This document shows positions 8,612 through 15,483 of a stretch of DNA of 26,576 nucleotides, in pieces. The position numbers were made by a program, and so were the translations under genes. How positions within the stretch are numbered: position 1 is the first letter of the stretch; each line of letters begins with the position of its first letter. Location of the stretch: assembly GCA_046153015.1 (NCBI GenBank), contig JBJXGF010000269.1:1-26576 (forward strand), read 5' to 3'. The stretch comes from JBJXGF01 sp046153015 (lineage in GTDB: Bacteria > Actinomycetota > Acidimicrobiia > Acidimicrobiales > CAIXPF01). The notes beneath the pieces are model-generated. The model did no database searches. It worked only from the letters and a program-made list of their open reading frames with translations, and was not told the DNA's origin.

Positions 8612-10564
8612 CTATCCCCCGGCGGGGGCGCCGGCGGGTTGGGGCGCCTTGACCGGGTCGGTGACGTATTCGTCGAGGTCGGCGTGGCGGGTCATACGGT
8701 AGAGGTCGACGTTGCGATAGGGGAAATTCACCACCACGCGACCCTTGCTGTTGCGGTAATAGGTCTCCATGCCGCGGTGGGTCCACACCATGTTCTCGTG
8801 GGCGGCGTCGACCCGGCCGTTATAGGCGTCGTGCACGTCTCGGCGAACCTCCACCGCGCCGATTCCCCGCTCGGCCATTTGCTCGAGGAGCGACATGATG
8901 TAGTGCAGCTGCATCTCGATCACGAAGATGAGGCTGCCGCCATGGCCGGGCTGTGTGTTCGGCCCGTACAGCATGAAGAAGTTCGGGTAGTCGGGCACGG
9001 CCATGCCGAGATAGGCGCGGGCGTCGTCGTCGTTCCACACGTCGCGCAGCGAGCGGCCGGAGCGGCCCTTCACGTCGAATGCGGTCATGAACCGGAGCAC
9101 GTCGAACCCGGTGGCGAGGATGAGCACGTCGGCCTCGAACTCGCGGCCGTCCTCGGTGACCACCCGGTCGGGCTTGATCTCCACGATCGGGTTGTCGACC
9201 AGCTCCACGTTGGGTTTGCGCAGCATCCGGTACCACCCGTTGTCCATCAGCATGCGCTTGCCGTAGGGCGGATAGGTCGGCACCACCTTGGGCAGGAGAT
9301 CGGCGCGGTCGCCCAGCTCCTCCTCCATGTAGCGGGTGAAGTACTCGCGGTGTGCGTCGTTGGTGGCGTTGAGCGAGCGCTCGGGATGATCCCAATTGGG
9401 GTCCTTCTGCAACGCCGTGTGCAGCCGGTCGTTGAAGGTCCAACCCAGGCGCAGCCGGTACCAGGAGCGGTAGAGGGGCACCTCACGGAACAGGAAGCGG
9501 ATCGGGTCGGGCACCGGCTTGCGGAAGTGCTCGAACGGCGCCGCCCAGTGGGGGCTGCGCTGGAAGATCGTGAGCGAGCCCACGCGATCGGCGATCTCGG
9601 GGCCGGTCTGCATGGCGCTGGCGCCGTTGCCGATTATCACCACGCGCTTGCCCTCGAGGTCGGCGTCGGCCGGCCAACGGGCGGTGTGGAACTTCTGGCC
9701 GGCGAAGCTGTCGAGGCCCTTGATGTCGGGCAGCACGATCGGGTTGAAGATGCCGACCGCGCTCACCACCACCGGTGCGCTGAGCGTCCCCCGGCTGCCG
9801 TCGGGCCGGCGAATGGTCACGTCCCAGCGCTGGGCGGCATCGTCCCATTCCGCCGCCTCGACCTCGGTCTGGAACTGCACGTGGCGGCGCAGATCGAACC
9901 GGTCGGCCACGTGCTCGAGGTAGCTGTGCAGCTCGTTCTGCAGGCAGAAGTACATCGACCAGTCGTAGCTGGCGAAGGAGTACGAGTAGAGGTGGTTGGG
10001 GGTGTCGACGCCGGCGCCGGGGTAGTGGTTGTCCCACCAGGTGCCGCCCACCGTGTCGTTCTTCTCGATGATCGTGAACGGGATGCCGGCAGCCTGGAGG
10101 TTGACCGCGGTGCACAGGCCCGACACGCCGGCGCCCACGATCAGCACCGAGAAGCCCTCGGGCGCCGCGATCGTGTGGTCGGGGAGCTGCAGCCGCTGGC
10201 CGACCAGATCGGCCACGAAGGACCCGTACTCGGCCGGCACCTGCTCGCCCATGGCGCAGGAGAGCATCTCCACCAGCAGCTCCTCGCTCGGCTCGGGCAG
10301 GGCGACGGGCCGCCCCTCGCGCCACGCCAGGATGGCCTCGAGCGCCGCATCACGGATCTCGGCCTGCACGTCCTCGGGCAGGCCGCCGGTGTCGTTGTCG
10401 GACAGGCCACGCGCCCGCTTGGGCCGATAGGGCGCGTCGAGCCAGCGCCGCTCGCCGGTGAGCTGCACCAGCACCATCAGCAGCGTCGGGATATTCGCCA
10501 CCGCGACCGCGTCGGCGAACAGCTCCGCATCGCCTCGCGTGGTGGTCGTCGTGTTGCCAGCCAT
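8612..10564 (-). CDS. Type I Baeyer-Villiger monooxygenase (HAPMO-like flavoprotein)
   Basis: The product is 650 aa. It has an FAD Rossmann motif GAGVSG (about 144-149), the type I Baeyer-Villiger fingerprint FAGQKFHTARWP (287-298, matching FxGxxxHxxxW[P/D]) and a second, NADPH-binding motif GNGASA (312-317). These enzymes use NADPH and O2 to insert oxygen next to a ketone, giving an ester or lactone. An extra N-terminal region of about 135 residues precedes the FAD domain, and total length is close to 4-hydroxyacetophenone monooxygenase (about 640 aa), so it belongs near that subgroup rather than the roughly 540-aa cyclohexanone type. The ATG at 10564 has an AGGGGGA ribosome site; the frame extends further upstream only through non-coding sequence. 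A strong promoter (TTGACC/TAACCT) lies upstream. The natural substrate is unknown. Confidence 0.92.
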   Translation of the reverse strand: MAGNTTTTTRGDAELFADAVAVANIPTLLMVLVQLTGERRWLDAPYRPKRARGLSDNDTGGLPEDVQAEIRDAALEAILAWREGRPVALPEPSEELLVEMLSCAMGEQVPAEYGSFVADLVGQRLQLPDHTIAAPEGFSVLIVGAGVSGLCTAVNLQAAGIPFTIIEKNDTVGGTWWDNHYPGAGVDTPNHLYSYSFASYDWSMYFCLQNELHSYLEHVADRFDLRRHVQFQTEVEAAEWDDAAQRWDVTIRRPDGSRGTLSAPVVVSAVGIFNPIVLPDIKGLDSFAGQKFHTARWPADADLEGKRVVIIGNGASAMQTGPEIADRVGSLTIFQRSPHWAAPFEHFRKPVPDPIRFLFREVPLYRSWYRLRLGWTFNDRLHTALQKDPNWDHPERSLNATNDAHREYFTRYMEEELGDRADLLPKVVPTYPPYGKRMLMDNGWYRMLRKPNVELVDNPIVEIKPDRVVTEDGREFEADVLILATGFDVLRFMTAFDVKGRSGRSLRDVWNDDDARAYLGMAVPDYPNFFMLYGPNTQPGHGGSLIFVIEMQLHYIMSLLEQMAERGIGAVEVRRDVHDAYNGRVDAAHENMVWTHRGMETYYRNSKGRVVVNFPYRNVDLYRMTRHADLDEYVTDPVKAPQPAGAPAGG

Positions 10565-10628
10565 CGTCTTCCCCCTTGACTCCCCGCAATGTTGGCACGG
10601 CGGCCGCTCGGCGCGCACAAGGCGGGCG

Positions 10629-10656
10629 AGGTTACGAACCGAAGACGACGGGTCAA
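10629..10656 (-). promoter_or_regulatory. Sigma-70-like promoter of the Baeyer-Villiger monooxygenase
   Basis: On the minus strand -35 TTGACC (10656-10651) and -10 TAACCT (10634-10629) are separated by 16 bases, about 65 bases before the ATG. An inverted repeat, GGTTACG (10630-10636) and CGTAACC (10657-10663) as read on the plus strand, covers the -10 and flanks the -35. It could be a repressor operator. Confidence 0.55.
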
Positions 10657-10721
10657 CGTAACCATGGGTGGACCGCGCCCGACCCCCTTCTCGCAGCCGG
10701 TCCCTGAGGGAGGACAGTTCC

Positions 10722-11495
10722 ATGCATCGCAAACCCGTCCTGTTCGGCGCGCTCGGGATCCTGGCCGGCGTCGGGCTGGCCGCCGGCGCGGTGGGCGCCG
10801 ACGGCGGCCGACCCGAGCCGACGGTGTTCGCCGCCGCCGGGCCCGACAACGCGTCGATCCAGTCGAACGTGGACGGCTACCGGAACGCGCTCGGCGCGCT
10901 CAACACCGGGCCGGGCTCGAAGGGGTCGGGCCGCCGCCAGATCGGCTGGGACGGCGTGCCCGAGGCGGCGTCGTCGCCCAACCCCTTCCCCGGCGACTTC
11001 TTCAACACCGTCGTGCCCAACGGGTTGGTCACCACCTCCAGCACCGACGAGTTCGAGGTGAGCGCCAACGAGGGCGCCGGCTTCGAGTTCGGCAACCTCA
11101 ACCCGGACTACCCCGACACCTTCTCCGCGTTCAGCCCTCGCAAGCTGTTCACCGGCATCCGCGCCCAGCGCACCGACGTACACTTCTTCGAGCCCGGCGG
11201 CGACGAGCCGGCCGGCTCCAGCGGCTTCGGCGTGGTGTTCACCGACGTGGACCGCCAGGGCAGCGCCACCGTGGAGTTCTTCGACGCCCACGGCAAGCGG
11301 CTCTACAAGGCCGCGGCGCCCGCGTCGCCCGGCGATGCCAGCGTGTCGTTCGTGGGCGTGAAGTTCGACTGCAGCAACTGCGTGGCCAACGTGCGCATCC
11401 GCAGCGGCGACGAGCAGGTCGGCAAGGACGACGCGCCGGGCGACGACGTGGTGGTGATGGACGACTTCATCTACGGCGAGCCCATCCCCTTCTGA
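10722..11495 (+). CDS. Secreted protein of a conserved uncharacterised family
   Basis: The product is 257 aa. The N-terminus MHRKPVLFGALGILAGVGL followed by AAGAVGA is a clear signal peptide (positive n-region, hydrophobic core, AxA-like end). The mature part has the order 'IQSNVDGYRNALGALN', 'GSGRRQIGWDGVP', 'FFNTVVPNGLV', 'FGVVFTDVD', 'VEFFDAHGK' and the ending 'VVVMDDFIYGEP'. I recognise this pattern from exported proteins in several phyla that have no assigned function; it looks all-beta. The two Cys in 'FDCSNCVANV' could form a disulfide. ATG at 10722 is preferred over an in-frame upstream ATG at 10668 because it has GGGAGGA upstream and starts the signal peptide. It is divergent from the monooxygenase gene. 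Confidence 0.8.
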   Translation: MHRKPVLFGALGILAGVGLAAGAVGADGGRPEPTVFAAAGPDNASIQSNVDGYRNALGALNTGPGSKGSGRRQIGWDGVPEAASSPNPFPGDFFNTVVPNGLVTTSSTDEFEVSANEGAGFEFGNLNPDYPDTFSAFSPRKLFTGIRAQRTDVHFFEPGGDEPAGSSGFGVVFTDVDRQGSATVEFFDAHGKRLYKAAAPASPGDASVSFVGVKFDCSNCVANVRIRSGDEQVGKDDAPGDDVVVMDDFIYGEPIPF

Positions 11496-11516
11496 TCGGG
11501 CTCGAGGCCAGGCGGG

Positions 11517-11533
11517 GCCGGCGCGCCGCCGGC
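11517..11533. terminator. Possible bidirectional terminator hairpin
   Basis: Arms GCCGGCG and CGCCGGC pair perfectly around a CGC loop in the 40-base gap between two convergent genes. No U-tract follows on either strand, so the assignment rests on position and stem strength only. Confidence 0.35.
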
Positions 11534-11535
11534 GG

Positions 11536-11909
11536 TTACGACGCGGGCGGCTCGAGCGGCGAGCGGACGCCCGACTCGGTGAGCGAGTGCATCTCGACCA
11601 CCTTGCCGTCCGCGTCGAGCCGGGCCATCCCCACGCCGAGCACCGAGCTGCCGTCGTCGAAGTGGTTGCGGTACAGCGCCGCTAGGAACTCGCCCTCGGC
11701 GCTGATCGAGATCTCTCCTGGCGCCAACCGGTGGCGACCTGGCCCTTGGCGTAGAGGTTGATCAGCTGCTGGCCGACGGCGGGGATGCGCCCGGACGCCA
11801 CGTCGTGGGTGGCGGTGTCTGCATAGAGCCCGCCCAGACGGGAGAGGTCGCCGCGGTTGAACGCGTCGATCGCGGCGGCCCACTCGGTGACGATGCTTTC
11901 CCTGCTCAT
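11536..11909 (-). pseudogene. NTF2/SnoaL-like protein, split by a frameshift
   Basis: The first part, from ATG 11909 with a strong AGGAGGT ribosome site, reads MSRESIVTEWAAAIDAFNRG and then DLSRLGGLYADTATHDVASG, typical of the N-terminal helix and first strand of NTF2/SnoaL-fold proteins. Near 11725-11735 the frame changes; the continuation (RLAPGEISISAEGEF, LAALYRNHFDDGSSVLGVG, LDADGKVVEMHS) is the matching C-terminal sheet in another frame. Joined, the two parts give about 125 aa, the normal size. The span of 374 bases is two over a multiple of three, consistent with one lost base. It could be a real mutation or a sequencing or assembly error. TATGTT about 30 bases upstream of the ATG is a possible -10. 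Confidence 0.65.
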
Positions 11910-11966
11910 GCCGACCTCCTCGTCGATTGGCGCAGCAACATACCGCCGACCACCGCGAGCACGGGT

Positions 11967-11972
11967 GATAAT
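11967..11972 (+). promoter_or_regulatory. Putative -10 box (GATAAT) upstream of trmB
   Basis: GGTGATAAT matches an extended -10 (TG followed directly by ATAAT) about 46 bases before the trmB start, in the gap shared with the divergent NTF2-like gene. No clear -35 was found. Confidence 0.35.
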
Positions 11973-12018
11973 CGCGGCAGGCTGAGGAGAGAGCGGAGCC
12001 ATAGACACAGCGGAGCCC

Positions 12019-12693
12019 ATGGACACAGTGGTGCCCAGAGATGCAGGGCGCGTGCGCACCTTCCATGCTCGCGGCGGCCGGCTCTCGGCCTCGAAGCGGC
12101 GGGCTCTGGCGGAGCTGGGCCCGAGGTTCGCCCTGGGGCCGGCCGGCCTCGCGGCCGCCGCCGGGGCGCCGATCGCGCTGGAGATCGGCGCGGGGGACGG
12201 CGACGCCGCCGTGGACTTGGCCGTGCGCCGGCCCGAGCTGTTCGTGGTGGCCGCCGAGGTGCGCCGCGCCAGCCTCGCCGTGCTGCTGCGCCGGGTCGAC
12301 GCGGCCGGCGGCGTCGGCCTCGCCGGCCGCATCGGCCTCGTCGCCTATCCGGGCGACGGCGTCGCGCTGCTGCGCGAGCAGACGCCGCCCGGCCGCCTGG
12401 CGCTGCTGCGGGCCTTCTTCCCCGACCCGTGGCCGAAGCGCGCCCAGCAGCACCGGCGGCTGGTGCAGCCGTTCTTCGCGGAGCTGGCCGCCTCGCGGCT
12501 GGCGCCGGGCGGCGTGCTGGAGATCGCCACCGACGACCTGGCGTACGCCGCCCAGATGGAAGCGGTGCTCGGCGCCCGGCCCGAGCTGCGCGGCGGGCCG
12601 GCCGCCCGGGCCGAGCGCCCGCTCACCTACTACGAGGCGCAGGCGGTGCGGGCGGGACGGCCCGTGATCGACCTGCGGTACGCACGCGCGTGA
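12019..12693 (+). CDS. trmB: tRNA (guanine-N7-)-methyltransferase
   Basis: The product is 224 aa, the usual TrmB length. It carries the family order RTFHARGGRLSASKRRAL (13-30), a SAM-binding EIGAGDGD (55-62), the hallmark FFPDPWPKRAQQHRR (133-147) and TDDLAYAAQM (171-180). TrmB transfers a methyl group from SAM to N7 of G46 in the variable loop of several tRNAs. In the SAM motif the common EIGFGxG reads EIGAGDG, and the conserved basic run after FPDPWPK is weaker (RAQQHRR rather than KRHHKRR), so the gene is somewhat diverged but has the core residues. The ATG at 12019 has GGAG just upstream. The next gene follows after 19 bases. Confidence 0.9.
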   Translation: MDTVVPRDAGRVRTFHARGGRLSASKRRALAELGPRFALGPAGLAAAAGAPIALEIGAGDGDAAVDLAVRRPELFVVAAEVRRASLAVLLRRVDAAGGVGLAGRIGLVAYPGDGVALLREQTPPGRLALLRAFFPDPWPKRAQQHRRLVQPFFAELAASRLAPGGVLEIATDDLAYAAQMEAVLGARPELRGGPAARAERPLTYYEAQAVRAGRPVIDLRYARA

Positions 12694-12712
12694 GCGCGGC
12701 AATACTTGTCGC

Positions 12713-13105
12713 ATGGCTGATCGCAATGTGCTCGGCGGGGAGCTCGAGCCCTGCGGGCTCGACCCGCTGACCGGGTTCTTCCGGGACGGCTGCTGCACGA
12801 CCGGCCCTGAAGACCTCGGCAGCCACACCATCTGCGCCGTGGTCACGGCGGAGTTCCTCGCCCACCAGCGCAGCATCGGCAACGACCTCTCCACCCCGGC
12901 GCCGCAGTACCGCTTCCCCGGGTTGACGCCCGGCGACCGCTGGTGCGTGACCGCGGCGAACTGGCTGCGGGCCCACCTCGACGGGGTCGCCGCCCCGGTG
13001 GTGCTCGCCTCCACCCACGAACGGGCGCTCGACATCGTGCCGCTGGCCGTGCTGTCCGAGCACGCCGTCGACGTGCCGGCCGACCCTGGCGCGCTCGAGA
13101 GCTGA
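12713..13105 (+). CDS. DUF2237 family protein
   Basis: The product is 130 aa and complete for the family. Conserved signatures are NVLGGELEPCGLDPLTGFFR, DGCCTTGPEDLGSHTICAVV, a GNDLSTPAPQYRFPGL stretch and GDRWCVTAANWL. Cys residues at about 14, 27, 28, 41 and 78 match the conserved pattern of this small bacterial family. I know of no established function; conserved Cys pairs suggest metal or redox chemistry, but that is inference. The ATG has no good ribosome site; AATACT ends exactly 6 bases before it, which suggests a leaderless transcript. Confidence 0.85.
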   Translation: MADRNVLGGELEPCGLDPLTGFFRDGCCTTGPEDLGSHTICAVVTAEFLAHQRSIGNDLSTPAPQYRFPGLTPGDRWCVTAANWLRAHLDGVAAPVVLASTHERALDIVPLAVLSEHAVDVPADPGALES

Positions 13106-13133
13106 GGCGGGCCGGGCCGAGGCGCCGCGGGCC

Positions 13134-13598
13134 GTGCCGGTCGCCGAGCATCTCCTCGTCCACCTCCGCCGAGCGAAGGACCGGGCGGACCGCTGCTACG
13201 CGGAGCCGCTCGACCTGAGCGACCTGGCGGAGGAGGCCGCCGTGTCGAAGTACCACTTCCTGCGCTGCTTCGCCGCCGCCTACGGCAAGACGCCGGGCGC
13301 GTACCTGGCCGAACGCCGGATCGAACGGGCCCAGGATCTGCTGCGGGCCACCAACCTCACCGTGACCGAGGTGTGCCTGCTCGTGGGCTACACGAGCCTC
13401 GGCTCGTTCAGCGCCCGGTTCCGCCGCCTGGTCGGCGTGTCCCCCTCGGCGTACCAGGCCCGCTTCGCGGCGGCCGGCGCCCCCCGGATCCCGGGCTGCT
13501 GGGTGTTCATGCGGGGCCTCTGCGACACCGCAACATCGCGACACCGCAACATCGGAGAAGCCGGCGGCGGCGGACGGGCCGTAGGTTCCCGGCCATGA
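13134..13598 (+). CDS. AraC-family transcriptional regulator
   Basis: The product is 154 aa starting at GTG, and consists mainly of the AraC DNA-binding domain. The two helix-turn-helix units are LDLSDLAEEAAVSKYHFLRC (about 26-45) and LTVTEVCLLVGYTSLGSFSA (about 81-100), joined by the usual RIERAQDLL linker helix and followed by FRRLVGVSPSAYQ. There is no sensor domain; such short AraC proteins are often found beside VOC genes. The tail after about residue 115 is low-complexity and includes a duplicated 16-bp unit. Its TGA overlaps the ATG of the following VOC gene, so the two are coupled and the regulator probably controls that gene. Confidence 0.88.
   Translation: MPVAEHLLVHLRRAKDRADRCYAEPLDLSDLAEEAAVSKYHFLRCFAAAYGKTPGAYLAERRIERAQDLLRATNLTVTEVCLLVGYTSLGSFSARFRRLVGVSPSAYQARFAAAGAPRIPGCWVFMRGLCDTATSRHRNIGEAGGGGRAVGSRP
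13522..13553 (+). repeat. Perfect 16-bp tandem direct repeat near the end of the AraC gene
   Basis: GCGACACCGCAACATC occurs twice with no gap. Because 16 is not a multiple of three, the copies read in different frames (DTATS and RHRNI), so this is not a protein repeat. It sits about 40 bases before the VOC start codon and could be an AraC binding site, since such sites are often direct repeats. Confidence 0.6.
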
Positions 13599-14017
13599 TC
13601 ACGAACATCTCGCTGATGACGCTCTACGTGACCGACCAGGACGAGGCGAAGGCGTTCTACGTGGACAAGCTGGGCTTCCGGGAGACCGCCGACGTGCGGA
13701 TGGGCGACGGCTTCCGCTGGGTCACGGTGGGGCACGCCTCGCAGCCCGAGCTGGAGGTCACGCTGATGACGCCGGGGCCGCCCCTCGACGACGACCTGGC
13801 CGACGCGATCCGCCGAGCGCTGGCCAAGGGCACGATGGGCGGGTTCGGTCTGCGCACCGACGATTGCCGGGCCACCTGCGCCGAGCTGTCTGCCAAGGGC
13901 GTGGAGATCACCCAGCCGCCGACCGAACGGCCGTACGGGGTGGAGGCGATCGTGCGCGACAACTCGGGCAACTGGCTCGTGCTGGTGGAGCCGACCCCGT
14001 TCACGCCGCCCGCGTGA
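13595..14017 (+). CDS. VOC-superfamily (glyoxalase/dioxygenase-like) protein
   Basis: The product is 140 aa and has one VOC module pair. It starts MITNISLMTLYVTDQDEAKA, followed by FYVDKLGFRETADVRMGDG and ending YGVEAIVRDNSGNWLVLVEP, the usual two beta-alpha-beta-beta-beta repeats. In this family metal ligands are usually a His or Glu at strand 1 and a Glu at the last strand; here the last-strand Glu (VLVEP) is present, but position 1 of the first module lacks the common His. The enzymatic role is unknown; homologues paired with AraC regulators are common in Actinobacteria. ATG overlaps the AraC stop. TAGGTT seven bases before the ATG may also allow its own leaderless transcript. Confidence 0.85.
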   Translation: MITNISLMTLYVTDQDEAKAFYVDKLGFRETADVRMGDGFRWVTVGHASQPELEVTLMTPGPPLDDDLADAIRRALAKGTMGGFGLRTDDCRATCAELSAKGVEITQPPTERPYGVEAIVRDNSGNWLVLVEPTPFTPPA

Positions 14018-14059
14018 GCCGTCCGGCCGCGCGTTGACCGAGGGGGCGCGTGGCGATAG

Positions 14060-14075
14060 TTTCCTGTACAGGAAA
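14060..14075. promoter_or_regulatory. Perfect 16-bp palindromic operator upstream of the VOC/ArsR/SRPBCC operon
   Basis: TTTCCTGTACAGGAAA is its own reverse complement. It lies 30-45 bases before the GTG of the first gene, within a notably AT-richer patch that must hold the promoter (TATTCT or TTATAG as possible -10). The likeliest binder is the ArsR-family regulator encoded second in this operon, giving negative autoregulation. Confidence 0.7.
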
Positions 14076-14104
14076 TATTCTTCGACTTATAGAAGGATCT
14101 GACG

Positions 14105-14572
14105 GTGGACTCTCCAACCTTCGTCTCCGCGCTCCACTACCGCGATCCCAAGGCCGCGCTCGCCTGGCTGGAGTCGGCGTTCGGCTTCGAGTTGACGATG
14201 GCGATCGACGGGCCGGACGGCGACGCCCTGATGGGCCACTACGAGATGAGCAGCGGCGACGGGCGGGGGCGAATCATGGTCGGCGGCGAATGGCACGACG
14301 CGGCCCGCTCGCCGGCCTCGCTCGACGGCGTGAACACCCAGAGCGTGCATGTGGAGCTGGCCGGCGGGCTCGACGCCCACTGCGCGCGGGCGCGGGCGGC
14401 CGGCGCCGCCATCGCTCAGGAGCCTGAGGACCAGTTCTACGGCGACCGCATCTACCGAGCGGTCGACCTCGAGGGCCACCAGTGGACCTTCTCCGAGCAC
14501 GTGCGAGACGTGACCCGACAGGACGCGGAGGCGGCGATCGGCGTGCCGATCATGGCCAAGAACTGGGCGTGA
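14105..14572 (+). CDS. VOC-family protein (PhnB/glyoxalase-like)
   Basis: The product is 155 aa with GTG start and AAGGA ribosome site. It opens PTFVSALHYRDPKAALAWLE and SAFGFELTM, has VHVELAGGLDAHCARARAAG in the middle and ends DRIYRAVDLEGHQWTFSEHV, the pattern of PhnB-like VOC proteins. Such proteins bind small ligands or antibiotics, or isomerise substrates; the specific role cannot be read here. It is the first gene behind the palindromic operator and is followed after a 13-base gap by an ArsR regulator and then an SRPBCC protein, an arrangement common in Actinobacteria. Confidence 0.85.
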   Translation: MDSPTFVSALHYRDPKAALAWLESAFGFELTMAIDGPDGDALMGHYEMSSGDGRGRIMVGGEWHDAARSPASLDGVNTQSVHVELAGGLDAHCARARAAGAAIAQEPEDQFYGDRIYRAVDLEGHQWTFSEHVRDVTRQDAEAAIGVPIMAKNWA

Positions 14573-14585
14573 GCGCTGGTTGGCC

Positions 14586-14921
14586 GTGAACACCGGGCCC
14601 GCGGCGCTCGACCGCACGCTGGCCGCGCTGGCCGACCCCGCCCGGCGCCGGGCCGTCGAGCTGCTGGGCGCCCGTCCGTACCGGGCGGGCGAGCTGGCCG
14701 ACGCCCTCGAGGTGTCGCCATCCGTGATGAGCCGGCACCTACGGGTGCTGCGCGAGTCCGGCCTGGTCAGCGAGGCCCACCCCGACTTCGACGCCCGCGT
14801 GCGCGTCTACTCGCTGCGCTCGGCGCCCATGGGCGAGCTGAGGGCGTGGCTCGACGCCGCCGAGCGTGGCTGGGCGGAGCAGCTCACCGCCTTCCGGGAG
14901 CACGTGGAGCGCCGGGCGTGA
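14586..14921 (+). CDS. ArsR-family winged-helix transcriptional regulator
   Basis: The product is about 111 aa. It has the ArsR fold: LDRTLAALADPARRRAVELL, then the recognition part AGELADALEVSPSVMSRHLR (helix 3-4), VLRESGLVSE and the wing DARVRVYSL. No Cys metal-sensing motif (ELCVCD) is present, so it belongs to the non-metal group often paired with AHSA1/SRPBCC proteins. GTG at 14586 is chosen; TTG at 14580 is in frame and possible. The product probably binds the palindrome at 14060-14075 and controls its own operon. Confidence 0.88.
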   Translation: MNTGPAALDRTLAALADPARRRAVELLGARPYRAGELADALEVSPSVMSRHLRVLRESGLVSEAHPDFDARVRVYSLRSAPMGELRAWLDAAERGWAEQLTAFREHVERRA

Positions 14922-14976
14922 GCGAGCGGGACGGCGCCGGGCTCAGGGTGCGGACCTCCCGCCAGACCGGGGACGC

Positions 14977-15483
14977 GTGAGCGGGTCGCGGCTGCTGGTG
15001 TCGTTGCGGGCGCCGGCTCCGCCCGAACGCACCTTTGCGCTCTTCACCGAGGAGATCGGGCTGTGGTGGCGGCCCAATCCGCTCTTCCAGTTCACCGAGG
15101 GGCGCACGGGTCGGTTGGTGTTCGAGCCGGACTGGACGACGCCGGGGCCCGGCCGCCCTGGGCGCCCCTCCCGCCTGGTCGAGATCTACGACGACGGCGC
15201 CACGTTCGTGATCGGCCAGGTCCGCGAGTGGGCCCCGCCCCACCGCCTCACGTTCTCCTGGCGCCAGGCCAGCTTCGCGGCGGGCCAGGAAACCGAGGTG
15301 CGCGTCCGCTTCGAGGCAGTCGGGGCCGAGACGCGGGTGACGGTGGAGCACTGGGGCTGGGACGCCATCCCCCAGGACCACGCAGCCCGCCACGGGTTCC
15401 CCCTCCACATCTTCCAGCTGCGCCACGCCGAATGGTGGCGGGCGCTGCTCGGCAGCCTCACCGCCTGGGCCAGCAGCCCTTAG
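14977..15483 (+). CDS. SRPBCC (AHSA1/START-like) domain protein
   Basis: The product is 168 aa from GTG. The helix-grip fold is seen in SLRAPAPPERTFALFTEEIG, WWRPNPLFQFTEGRTGRLVF, the central strands WAPPHRLTFSWRQASF and ETEVRVRFEAVGAETRVTVE, and a long C-terminal helix. The AHSA1-type group binds hydrophobic ligands or serves as a regulator partner; here it follows an ArsR gene, the classic pairing. Its stop overlaps that of the convergent enoyl-CoA hydratase gene by four bases. A 20-codon frame (14918-14980) links it to arsR through two GTGA overlaps, so it may be coupled through that short frame. Confidence 0.82.
   Translation: MSGSRLLVSLRAPAPPERTFALFTEEIGLWWRPNPLFQFTEGRTGRLVFEPDWTTPGPGRPGRPSRLVEIYDDGATFVIGQVREWAPPHRLTFSWRQASFAAGQETEVRVRFEAVGAETRVTVEHWGWDAIPQDHAARHGFPLHIFQLRHAEWWRALLGSLTAWASSP

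Noticed and set aside
6720..8786. A 688-codon frame fusing the amidohydrolase to an N-terminal extension
   Set aside because: The extension overlaps the real Hsp20 gene in another frame and has no domain. The ATG at 7868 has a strong ribosome site and begins the family motif.
14918..14980. A 20-codon frame linking arsR and the SRPBCC gene by two GTGA overlaps
   Set aside because: The overlaps make it a possible coupling peptide, but GTGA is frequent by chance here and the peptide has no recognisable features.
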